Below are positions 7,833-14,250 of a DNA stretch of 17,195 bases, piece after piece. Position 1 is the stretch's first letter. Every line of letters begins with the position of its first letter. The notes beneath the pieces are model-generated. The model had not been told where the DNA came from, did not search any database, and saw only the letters and a list, made by a program, of their open reading frames with translations. Both the position numbers and the translations under genes were made by a program. Location: assembly GCA_035711465.1 (NCBI GenBank), contig DASTCC010000593.1:1-17195 (forward strand), read 5' to 3'. Origin of the DNA: DASTCC01 sp035711465. GTDB taxonomy: Bacteria > Acidobacteriota > Vicinamibacteria > Vicinamibacterales > SCN-69-37.

Positions 7833-8105
7833 ATGCCGCGCGCCCTCTCCCACTTCCCCGCCAAGCCGCACGCCTGCTGCCAGCCCGGCGATCTCGCGGT
7901 CGCCAAGGTCGAAGAGAGCTACCGCATCGCGCGCGTGATCGCGGCGGGCGGGCCCGGTCCATCGTGGGAACACGTCGCGACGTTCACGGAGTTCGAAGCC
8001 GCGATCAGGCACGCGCTCGAGCTCGCGCGCGCGAATGGCAAGCGCGCCTGGATTCCGACCTCGGCGGGACTCTGCGAGCCGATACCGAGCAACCTGCTGC
8101 CCTAA
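7833..8105 (+). CDS. Hypothetical protein, 90 residues
   Basis: I recognise no family. The protein has a short N-terminal segment with two adjacent cysteines (CCQPGD, about 15-20), a probable beta strand (DLAVAKVEESYRIARVIAAG), and a helix rich in Ala, Arg and Glu (FEAAIRHALELARANGKRAW) ending near PTSAGLCEPI. The composition is that of a small soluble cytoplasmic protein. ATG 7833 is chosen because it begins the part that looks like folded protein; the frame is open upstream to a GTG at 7689. No good ribosome-binding site is seen. The gene is divergent from the ankyrin gene across 227 bases, in which I see no further gene. A chance open frame is less likely given the ordered composition. Confidence 0.55.
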   Translation: MPRALSHFPAKPHACCQPGDLAVAKVEESYRIARVIAAGGPGPSWEHVATFTEFEAAIRHALELARANGKRAWIPTSAGLCEPIPSNLLP

Positions 8106-8258
8106 CAGGGTTTTCCCGCATCTCCGATCGCGCTGACCCTGTATACCTGACCAGCCATACCAGGCAGAAATCGACGTACACCCACGCCGGGTTCGACGAC
8201 GCTCGGGACCTGCCATCGTGCCATTGGTGGTACGTGCCGTGCAGGAGCTGCGGACGCC

Positions 8259-8489
8259 ATGATCTACGAGCTTCCGGCACGACGCGTGGAAGACGACAAG
8301 TCCGACACGGTGACAGCTCATCGGTTGAGCGAGCTGCTGGCGGCGTGTCTCGGCGGGCCGCAGGCGAACGAGTGGGCCGTGAAGATCATCGCGCGGCCGG
8401 CGTGCCGTATCCTGCCGTTCACGACGCGCGCGCACCGCGCCGCGCACGTCGTCCTCTCCGCGCCCATCGAGGACGAGTCCGCAAGCTGA
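8259..8489 (+). CDS. Hypothetical protein, 76 residues
   Basis: No family recognised. The protein is soluble-looking, with a helix around HRLSELLAACLGG (residues 21-33) and a strand-rich C-terminal half (EWAVKIIARPACRILPF, then HVVLSAPI). The ATG at 8259 follows a GGAG that is rather far upstream (about 12 bases). It lies 153 bases after the preceding small gene on the same strand, a gap holding a 7-base inverted repeat (ACAGGGT 8105-8111, ACCCTGT 8136-8142) of unclear meaning. Its stop is 16 bases from the stop of the convergent zinc-ribbon gene. Confidence 0.5.
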   Translation: MIYELPARRVEDDKSDTVTAHRLSELLAACLGGPQANEWAVKIIARPACRILPFTTRAHRAAHVVLSAPIEDESAS

Positions 8490-8505
8490 CCGGCGTGCCG
8501 CGCGA

Positions 8506-8724
8506 TCAGTGCGGCAGCTTGCCGGCGATCGCCGCCTCGCTCTCTTCGCGCGCGAGCGGCGTGACGTGATGGATGTGCCCCTGGTCGTCCTTGCCGACGG
8601 TCCACACATGCCGGCAGAGCGGGCAGCGGTAGTAGTCCACCCAATTGCCCTGGCTCAGCCACTCGAGCCAGTCGGCATCCATGGCATCGCAGCTTGGACA
8701 CTTCAGCGAAGGACGACGGTTCAT
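8506..8724 (-). CDS. Small zinc-ribbon protein, 72 residues
   Basis: Two CxxC pairs, CPSC (residues 9-12) and CPLC (about 35-38), separated by about 22 residues including WLEWLSQGNWVDYYR, form a zinc ribbon. The following HVWTVGKDDQGHIHHVTPL is closely matched in the protein encoded at 13460-13657, so the two are paralogues. Such proteins usually bind one zinc ion and mediate protein or nucleic-acid contacts; no specific role can be given. The ATG at 8724 is preceded by a very strong purine-rich ribosome-binding site (GAAGGGGGAAGG). An upstream extension to 8937 in the same frame lacks protein-like composition and overlaps the signal-peptide sequence of the divergent gene. Confidence 0.85.
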   Translation of the reverse strand: MNRRPSLKCPSCDAMDADWLEWLSQGNWVDYYRCPLCRHVWTVGKDDQGHIHHVTPLAREESEAAIAGKLPH

Positions 8725-8807
8725 GGCCTTCCCCCTTCGAACCCACCGCGAGGCGATGCTACGCCCGTCCTGATCGCGAACAAAATTGGGAAAAGCCCGT
8801 ACCAGAC

Positions 8808-8836
8808 TTGACCTTCCAGCGGGTTGAAGGTGTAAG
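8808..8836 (+). promoter_or_regulatory. Possible promoter of the beta-barrel gene
   Basis: TTGACC (8808-8813) and TGTAAG (8831-8836) are separated by 17 bases, a fair match to a vegetative -35/-10 pair. A small inverted repeat ACCTTC/GAAGGT (8811-8816, 8826-8831) lies between them and could be an operator. The start codon at 8849 follows closely, with AGGG about seven bases before it, so the 5' leader would be very short. This is pattern matching only. Confidence 0.3.
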
Positions 8837-8848
8837 TAGGGACACAGC

Positions 8849-9805
8849 ATGCGACTGCGACGAGCCTTGATGCTGGCGGTCGGCGCCATCCTGGTGCCGG
8901 CAATCGCCGCCGGCCAGACCTGAGCGGGTTGAGGCAACCCCTACCTCCCAGGTTGGCGAGGTGTGATCACGGATGGCCTGACGCAAGGCCGGGTGCAACT
9001 GAGCGGCTGGTTCCTCGGCGAAGACCGCGACACGCCGTACGACGGCGGCAGCGAAACGCCGAACCCGCTGAACGAACGGACGCGCGTTCGCGTCTGGCTG
9101 CTCACCGCCGACGTCCGGCTGCGAGCGTCGTCGGGACTGCAAGTGACGGCGACGGTGCCCGACGTCACGCGATCGGCGTTCGTCGGCGACGTCCGATTCC
9201 GCGAGACGTTCAAAGGGCTCGGCGACATGTCGGCGATCGCGTGGCACCACCGCGTCATCGGCGGCTGGAACGTCACGTTCAACGCCGGCACCTCGTTGCC
9301 CACCGGACGCACGGAGCGGCCGCGGTTTCGCGAAGAGCTCGAGGACGACAGTCTGGTGCCGATCTCGCGGCTGCAGCGCGGCAGCGGCACGTTCGATCCG
9401 CTGCTCGGCGTCAGTGTGAATCGCAACTACAGCGCGATCTTTCCGCCGGGCACTCGCCTCTTTGCGGCCGCGGCGCTGCGCCTTCCCGTCACCGAGAACG
9501 AGCACGGTCTACGTACCGGCGCCGCGTCGGAGATCTCCGCGGGCGCATCGCGCGAGCTCTTCTCCCACAATCTCACCGTGCTCGCCCGCCTCAGCTGGCT
9601 GCACCGGGCGCGGGACGTCTTCGCCGGCACGCCGGTCCTCGTCGGCGGCGGCGACTGGCTGTATCTCGCGCCCGGCGCCGCGTTCACCATCGGCGACGTG
9701 ACCATTCAGGCGGAGGTCCGGGTGCCGCTGCACCGATCGCTCGCCAACCGGCAGCTGGACTCGTCGCACGCGTTTCAGCTGGGCGTGGTCTGGGCGGCGT
9801 TCTAA
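8849..9805 (+). pseudogene. Outer-membrane beta-barrel-like protein gene interrupted by two in-frame TGA codons
   Basis: The frame from ATG 8849 encodes a textbook signal peptide (MRLRRALMLAVGAILVPAIA, then AGQT) and then meets TGA at 8921 and again at 8930. Beyond these, the same frame runs open for about 290 codons to TAA at 9803. The downstream part has alternating hydrophobic and polar residues, many Gly, Arg and aromatic residues, a SLPTGRTE segment, and a C-terminal phenylalanine (LGVVWAAF), all typical of outer-membrane barrels. Because signal and barrel are in one frame, a single original gene is likely. If both TGA were TGG the join would read QTWAGWGNPYLPGW, which fits well. Elsewhere in the window TGA ends genes normally (padR and the zinc-ribbon gene at 13460), so general recoding is unlikely. 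The barrel could start at GTG 8963 but would lack export. Nonsense mutation or assembly error are the main readings. Confidence 0.7.
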
Positions 9806-9817
9806 TTTAACGCTCCG

Positions 9818-9831
9818 GCGCCCTCGGGCGC
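9818..9831. terminator. Weak hairpin between convergent stop codons
   Basis: GCGCCC-TC-GGGCGC forms a compact GC-rich inverted repeat in the 27-base gap between the stop of the beta-barrel gene (9805) and the stop of the ADOP permease (9833). The position suits a shared bidirectional terminator, but neither strand has a following U-tract and the perfect loop is only two bases, so this is tentative. Confidence 0.3.
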
Positions 9832-9832
9832 G

Positions 9833-12277
9833 TTACTCGTCGCGCAGCGCCGCAGCGGGATTGATCCTCAGACCACGGAGCGTGGCCACGGCGGCCGCCA
9901 TCGTTCCCACCGCCGCAACGATGCCGACGACCGCCCCGAGCACGACAGGATCGCGCGGCTGCACGTCGAACAGCAGGCTGGCGACCACACCGCCCATCGC
10001 GACGGCCCCGGCGAGGCCGCCTGCGAGGCCGAGCGCCACCGGCGTGACGCTCTGGCGCAGCACCATCGCGAAGACCTGCGACGTCCGCGCCCCGATCGCG
10101 ACGCGAATGTTCAGCTCCCGCCGCCGCCGCGACACCCCGTACGCCGTCGTCGCGTAGATGCCGACGACGGCGATCAGCAGCGCCACCGCGCCAAACGCCG
10201 TGAAAAGCGACGTCTGATAGCGACGACCCTCCACTGCCTGGTCGACGACCGAGCCGAGCGGCGCGATCCTGGCGATCGCCACGTCGGCATCGACGTCCTT
10301 CACCGCATTTCGAACCGCGGCGGCGACGGCCGTGGCGTCGTCGCGCGATCGCACCACGAGCACCGACCTGCCTTCGTTGTTGTGCCAGTACGGCACGTAG
10401 ACCATGAGCGGCGACTCGGATTCGAGCGCCGTCACATGACCGTCGGCGACGACGCCGACGACCTGGTAGCGCGTCGACGGATCGCCGCGCGTGAACAGAC
10501 GGCCGACCGGATCCTCGCCGGACCACGTCGTCCGCGCCGCACGCGACGAGATCACCGCCGGAACGGTGGCGGCGGTGCGATCGCGCGCCTCGATGCTGCG
10601 GCCCTGCAGGATGGGCATGCCGATCGCCTGGAAGTACTCCGGCCCCACGAATCGATAGTTGGCGCTGGCCTTCGTATCCTGCGGCCGGTCCGGCCGGAGG
10701 ATGACGTCCACCCACGTCTCGCCGGTGAGCGGCAACGCCGACGTCCAGGCCGCGGCGCTGACGCCGGGCGTCTGGTGCACGCGTTCGAGAATCCGATCGT
10801 AGAGCGCCGCTCGCTCGGACGTGCCCGGATAGCGCGCGGCGACCGGCGCGATCTCGACGGTCGTCGCGCCCTCGGCGGCAAAGCCCGTGTCGACGCGCAT
10901 CAGCCGCGCCAGGCTGGTGACGAAGAGCCCGCCGACGGCGAGCAGCATCACCGACAGCGCCACCTGGGTCGTGAGCAGCGTGCCGCGCAGACGCTGCGCG
11001 CCGCGATCGCTCGTCCGCCCGCCGCCGCGAAGCACGGATTCGAGATCGCCGCGGCCGACGCGCCAGGCCGGCAGCACCGCGACGGAGAGCGCCGCGAGCA
11101 GCGCCAGCGCCGCCCCGACGCCGACGACGCGCGCGTCGATCGCCACTTCGTGCACGCGCGGGATACTGACCGGCGCCGTCGTGACGAAAAGGCCGAGCGC
11201 GGCCTGCGCCAGGGCTACGCCGACGGCGCCGCCGATCGCGGCGAGGACGAGCTGATCGACGACGACGGCGCGGACGAGGCGCCAGCGGCTGGCGCCGAGC
11301 GCGCCGCGCACCGCCGCATCGCGCAGCCGTCCGATCGTCCGCGTCAGCGTCAGATTGGCCAGATTCGCACACGCGATCATCAGCAGCGCGACGATGGCGC
11401 CGCCGAGGAGCAGCAGGCCGCGCCGCACCCGTCCGACGATGGTCTCGTCGAGCGGCATCAGCCAGGCGCGAAGGTCGACCGGATCGCGCGAGTCCTTCCG
11501 CGCGATCTCGGCCACGGCGCCCTGCAGCACGTTCATCTCGGCCCGCGCCTGCTCGAGTCCGACGCCCGGCTTCAGCCGCGCGATGACGCCGTAGTTGAAC
11601 TGGCCCATCCAATCGAACCGGTCGAGCGGCGTCCGGAATGGCACGACCGCAGCGAACCCGATCGTGACCGAGCCTCCTTCTCCGAGTACCTCCAGGGCCG
11701 GCAGCGCGTAGCCGCGCGGCAGCACGCCGACGATCGCCGTCGGATTGCCGTCGAGCGTCATGGTGCGGCCGACGATCCCGGGATCGCTCCCGAACCGCTC
11801 GCGCCACAGCCCATCGCTGATGACGGCGACGCGCGGCCGTTCCGGACGCTCGTCCTCCTTGGCCAGCCCCCGCCCGAGCGCGATCGGGATCTGCAGCACG
11901 TCGAACAACGTCCCCGATGCTCGCAGCGTGACGATCTGCGCGGCGTCGCCAGCGCCCGTGAGCGACGCCGTCCGCCAGTCGGTTTCCGCCATCGACGCGA
12001 ACGACGCCGCGCGCTCGCGCCACAGATCGAAATGTCGCGGGTTGGCGGGCAGCGTCGGATAGCGATCGACGACGGCCGGCACGACCTCGCGGATCGAGAC
12101 GAGCGCGGACGGGTCGGGATACTCGAGCGGGCGCAGGAGCACGCCGTTGACGATCGAGAAGACGGCGATGCACGCGCCCAGTGTCAGCGCGAGCGTGCCG
12201 ATGACGGTGGCCGCGTAGAGCGGATCGCGGCGGACACCGCGCCAGGTGTCGCGGAGGTCGGAGAGAAGCTCGCCCAT
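9833..12277 (-). CDS. ADOP-type MacB/FtsX permease
   Basis: 814 residues, about the normal length for a duplicated orphan permease. TM1 is at about 22-44 within LALTLGACIAVFSIVNGVLL. A periplasmic MacB core-like domain follows (45-285), then TM2-5 (287-310, 342-366, 385-404, 434-457), with the conserved cytoplasmic stretch RLRDAAVRGALGASRWRLVR (317-336) that in MacB contacts the ATPase. A second periplasmic domain (about 460-690) and three more helices end in LRINPAAALRDE, the normal ADOP terminus. It therefore lacks the phosphatase tail found in the gene at 2201-5953. No ATPase is encoded nearby, so the substrate and energy source are unknown. ATG 12277 gives the standard MGELLSDLRDTWR start; a GTG at 12325, abutting the previous stop codon, would add 16 Arg/Ala-rich residues. 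Probably the last gene of a three-gene unit with the exported protein and the TPR protein upstream. Confidence 0.9.
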   Translation of the reverse strand: MGELLSDLRDTWRGVRRDPLYAATVIGTLALTLGACIAVFSIVNGVLLRPLEYPDPSALVSIREVVPAVVDRYPTLPANPRHFDLWRERAASFASMAETDWRTASLTGAGDAAQIVTLRASGTLFDVLQIPIALGRGLAKEDERPERPRVAVISDGLWRERFGSDPGIVGRTMTLDGNPTAIVGVLPRGYALPALEVLGEGGSVTIGFAAVVPFRTPLDRFDWMGQFNYGVIARLKPGVGLEQARAEMNVLQGAVAEIARKDSRDPVDLRAWLMPLDETIVGRVRRGLLLLGGAIVALLMIACANLANLTLTRTIGRLRDAAVRGALGASRWRLVRAVVVDQLVLAAIGGAVGVALAQAALGLFVTTAPVSIPRVHEVAIDARVVGVGAALALLAALSVAVLPAWRVGRGDLESVLRGGGRTSDRGAQRLRGTLLTTQVALSVMLLAVGGLFVTSLARLMRVDTGFAAEGATTVEIAPVAARYPGTSERAALYDRILERVHQTPGVSAAAWTSALPLTGETWVDVILRPDRPQDTKASANYRFVGPEYFQAIGMPILQGRSIEARDRTAATVPAVISSRAARTTWSGEDPVGRLFTRGDPSTRYQVVGVVADGHVTALESESPLMVYVPYWHNNEGRSVLVVRSRDDATAVAAAVRNAVKDVDADVAIARIAPLGSVVDQAVEGRRYQTSLFTAFGAVALLIAVVGIYATTAYGVSRRRRELNIRVAIGARTSQVFAMVLRQSVTPVALGLAGGLAGAVAMGGVVASLLFDVQPRDPVVLGAVVGIVAAVGTMAAAVATLRGLRINPAAALRDE

Positions 12278-12325
12278 GCGAGCTTGGACGCGTCGGCGGG
12301 CCGCGGCGTTGGCGGCGCGCGTCAC

Positions 12326-12955
12326 TTACCTGACGGCTTTCCGAGCCAGGCCGTGCTTCTGCATCTCCTTGACCGTCGCCTTGACGATGTCCCGGATGCC
12401 GCGCTGGACGTCCTTGGGGTTGGTCGATTCGGTGACGCCGGCCCAGAGCAGCTTGTTCATCGGCACGCTGAACACCAGCGTCTCGACGACCACCACCGCG
12501 TCTTCGCGCAGGTAGCCGGCCTCGTTGAGCGAGCTCCAGCTGTAGCCGTAGTAGCCCCAGAAGCTGCTGTAGGTCGGCGACGTCCAGGTCACCGGCGTCC
12601 AGGTCTTGCGCGTGTCGGTCTTGACGAGGCGCATCGCGACGACGCCGTCGACGTTCTGCTTCTCGTACCAGCCGCGCGCCTTCTCCGGATCGCGCAGCTC
12701 TTCGCGCGGCACGATGCGGATGCTCGAGATGCCGTTCGGCAGCCCGACCGCGGCGAGCTCGCGGACGAGCGCCTCCTCGCCGGACATCTGCAGGCTCTGG
12801 TCGTCGGTGACGATCAAGGCCGCCACCTTCTTGCCGGCGAACGAGACATTCGCGGCCTCGGGCGCCTTCCAGGTGCTGACGAACTTCGGCGCCGCGGCCA
12901 GGGTGACCGAAAGCGCCAGCGCGCAGGCGAGCGTGATGTTCAGCAGTCGTCGCAT
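12326..12955 (-). CDS. Exported protein of unknown function, 209 residues
   Basis: The ATG at 12955 opens a clear signal peptide (MRRLLNITLACALALSVTLA, cleavage probably after the following AA) without a lipobox cysteine, so a soluble periplasmic protein is likely. The mature part has alternating strands and helices: SFAGKKVAALIV (strand), SGEEALVRELAAVGL (helix), SIRIVPREEL, NVDGVVAMRLV (strand), an aromatic Ser/Tyr/Trp-rich loop (TYSSFWGYYGYSWSS), DAVVVVETLVFSV, then a C-terminal helix. The layout resembles small envelope proteins of the DUF4136 kind, but I cannot assign it to a family. A GAGG about eight bases upstream supports the start; an extension to 12985 would disrupt the signal peptide. 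It lies 58 bases after the TPR gene and just before the ADOP permease, suggesting one transcript and a shared envelope role. Confidence 0.8.
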   Translation of the reverse strand: MRRLLNITLACALALSVTLAAAPKFVSTWKAPEAANVSFAGKKVAALIVTDDQSLQMSGEEALVRELAAVGLPNGISSIRIVPREELRDPEKARGWYEKQNVDGVVAMRLVKTDTRKTWTPVTWTSPTYSSFWGYYGYSWSSLNEAGYLREDAVVVVETLVFSVPMNKLLWAGVTESTNPKDVQRGIRDIVKATVKEMQKHGLARKAVR

Positions 12956-13013
12956 GTCTCTGGCCTCGCAGAGCGAAAGGAGCACCGGACGGACCTGCGG
13001 CCGGGCGCGCAGA

Positions 13014-13367
13014 TCACTTGCCGCGGCGGCGGTTCTGTCGATCGTAGATATCTCTGAACTGCGCGTAGTTGTTCGAGATCATGGTGTTGTTCGGCTCGAT
13101 CTGCAGCGCCTTTTCGTAGGCGGAGCGAGCCTTGTCGAACTCGCCGAGCTGCTCGTAGCCGATCGCGAGATCGTTCCACGCCGCGGCGTAGGTCGCGTCG
13201 ATCTCCACCGCGCGCTCGAAACGGCCCGTCGCATCCCGCCAGAGCCCTCGCTGCGCGAGCGTGATCCCGAAGTCGACGTGCACCTTCGCGTCGGAACGCT
13301 TGTCGGCGTAAACCGGCGACGCCAGGACCAGGACCAGCGCGGCCGTGCACAGGACTCTGACGGACAT
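13014..13367 (-). CDS. Exported TPR protein, 117 residues
   Basis: A signal peptide (MSVRVLCTAALVLVLASPVYA, cleavage probably after residue 21) precedes two clear TPR units at about 27-60 (GITLAQRGLWRDATGRFERA) and 61-94 (WNDLAIGYEQLGEFDKARSA then YEKALQIEPN), and a partial third before a basic tail. TPR units bind other proteins, so this is probably a small periplasmic adaptor. ATG 13367 is preceded by AGGA about nine bases upstream. It is the first gene of the minus-strand group with the exported 209-residue protein and the ADOP permease, and is divergent from the zinc-ribbon gene at 13460. Length is short for the family, but signal and repeats are intact. Confidence 0.88.
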   Translation of the reverse strand: MSVRVLCTAALVLVLASPVYADKRSDAKVHVDFGITLAQRGLWRDATGRFERAVEIDATYAAAWNDLAIGYEQLGEFDKARSAYEKALQIEPNNTMISNNYAQFRDIYDRQNRRRGK

Positions 13368-13459
13368 GGTGGCTCATCCTACACCCGCCGCAGCCGGCGA
13401 GCGCGTCCGCCAGGCGGTACAGGTATAGTTGTGCTCCCCGGCTCGGAAAGCGGCGACTC

Positions 13460-13657
13460 ATGCCCTCCTCCCAGGTGCAGTGTCCCGCGTGCCACGCTGA
13501 TCTCATCGAACGGCTGCAGCACATCAGCGACGGCTCGCGCGTCGATTACTGGCGTTGTCCGTCCTGCAGGCACATCTGGAACGTGCCCAAGGACGCCGAC
13601 GGTCCGATTCAGCACGTGACGCCGCTTCCCAAGCGCATCGCCGCCGATCGGCGCTGA
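13460..13657 (+). CDS. Small zinc-ribbon protein, 65 residues
   Basis: Cysteine pairs CPAC (residues 8-11) and CPSC (about 33-36) flank HADLIERLQHISDGSRVDYW, giving a zinc ribbon. The segment VDYWRCPSCRHIWNVPKDAD followed by GPIQHVTPL aligns almost residue for residue with the protein at 8506-8724, so these are paralogues. ATG 13460 has only a weak upstream GGAAAG. A TATAGT at 13424-13429 is a plausible -10 element but no matching -35 is visible. A second zinc-ribbon gene begins four bases after its stop codon, so the two are surely co-transcribed. Specific role unknown. Confidence 0.85.
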   Translation: MPSSQVQCPACHADLIERLQHISDGSRVDYWRCPSCRHIWNVPKDADGPIQHVTPLPKRIAADRR

Positions 13658-13661
13658 TCAC

Positions 13662-13835
13662 ATGGCGCCGACCGTTCCGCCGCCAGCCTGTCCGTCGTGT
13701 CAGTCGACGGCCACCGGTCCGCTCGAGAGCGTCAGCCGCTTCACCGACCGCGAGTACTTCCGCTGCCTGCGGTGCGGCCACATCTGGAGCCAGCCGAAGC
13801 CGCAGGCCGGGCGCCCGACCGGCGACGACGCGTAG
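13662..13835 (+). CDS. Small zinc-ribbon protein, 57 residues
   Basis: ATG 13662 opens 57 codons ending in TAG at 13833. Two cysteine pairs, CPSC (residues 10-13) and CLRC (about 35-38), and the segment REYFRCLRCGHIWSQPK match the second half of the neighbouring zinc ribbon (VDYWRCPSCRHIWNVPK), while the HVTPL tail is absent. It begins four bases after the stop of that gene, without a clear ribosome-binding site of its own, suggesting translational coupling. It probably arose by tandem duplication and divergence. The padR promoter lies about 70 bases downstream. No specific role is visible. Confidence 0.8.
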   Translation: MAPTVPPPACPSCQSTATGPLESVSRFTDREYFRCLRCGHIWSQPKPQAGRPTGDDA

Positions 13836-13901
13836 GGGCGTTCGGCGGCTCGGGGCTCGGACCCGGGCGGCTTGCTCCTATCCATACCAGCTTCTTAGCG
13901 A

Positions 13902-13919
13902 TATACTTCTTTACGGTAT
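13902..13919 (+). promoter_or_regulatory. padR promoter -10 and candidate PadR operator
   Basis: TATACT (13902-13907) is a good -10 element 10 bases before the padR ATG, which would make the transcript nearly leaderless; no ribosome-binding site is present, in keeping with that. ATAC (13903-13906) and GTAT (13916-13919) form an inverted repeat separated by nine bases. PadR-family repressors are known to bind ATAC/GTAT-type half-sites spaced about 8-10 bases apart, so autoregulation is likely. No good -35 is visible. The operator assignment is inference. Confidence 0.5.
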
Positions 13920-14250
13920 GTTCAGCCGTGAACTGAAGAAGGGCAGCACCGATCTGCTGATCCTCGCGCTGCTCGAGGCGCGGCCTCGCCACGGCTACGA
14001 GCTCGGCAAGTTGATCGAGCAGGGGTCGCGCGGCCGGCTGACGTTCCGCATCGGTTCGCTCTATCCGATCCTCGTCCGCCTGGAGAACCGCGGCCTGATC
14101 GACGGCCGCTGGATCGAGCGGCCGGGCGAGCGCCGGCGCCGCTTCTACCGACTCACCGGTGCGGGCCGCAAGGCGCTCGCGCACGAACGATCGCTCTGGC
14201 ACGACTTCGTCCACACTGTCGATCGCCTCGCGGGAGTACGTCGTGGTTGA
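13918..14250 (+). CDS. PadR-family transcriptional regulator
   Basis: 110 residues, the length of the minimal PadR class. The winged-helix domain is complete: LKKGSTDLLILALLEARPRH (6-25), GYEL (26-29), the helix KLIEQGSRGRLTFRIGSLYP (31-50), ILVRLENRGLIDGRW (51-65) and the wing with ERRRRFYRLT (71-80), then a C-terminal dimerisation helix. PadR proteins are usually repressors whose release follows ligand binding. The stop codon overlaps the GTG start of the ADOP permease by eight bases (GTGGTTGA), so the regulator and its probable target are translated together. ATG 13918 begins exactly at the family's N-terminus and follows a -10 element closely. Confidence 0.95.
   Translation: MFSRELKKGSTDLLILALLEARPRHGYELGKLIEQGSRGRLTFRIGSLYPILVRLENRGLIDGRWIERPGERRRRFYRLTGAGRKALAHERSLWHDFVHTVDRLAGVRRG

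Noticed and set aside
8005..8280. Minus-strand frame of 91 codons across the gap between the two small unknown genes
   Set aside because: Arg/Ser-rich over most of its length, overlaps a more protein-like plus-strand frame and has no ribosome-binding site.
8921..8945. Selenocysteine insertion at the TGA codons
   Set aside because: The only hairpin starts too close to the first TGA and overlaps the second, and two Sec residues after a signal peptide in a barrel protein would be without precedent that I know of.
10382..13057. An 891-codon open frame on the plus strand antisense to the ADOP and exported-protein genes
   Set aside because: It is Arg/Asp/His-rich, has no domain, and mirrors the codon bias of genes on the other strand; a GC-rich shadow frame.
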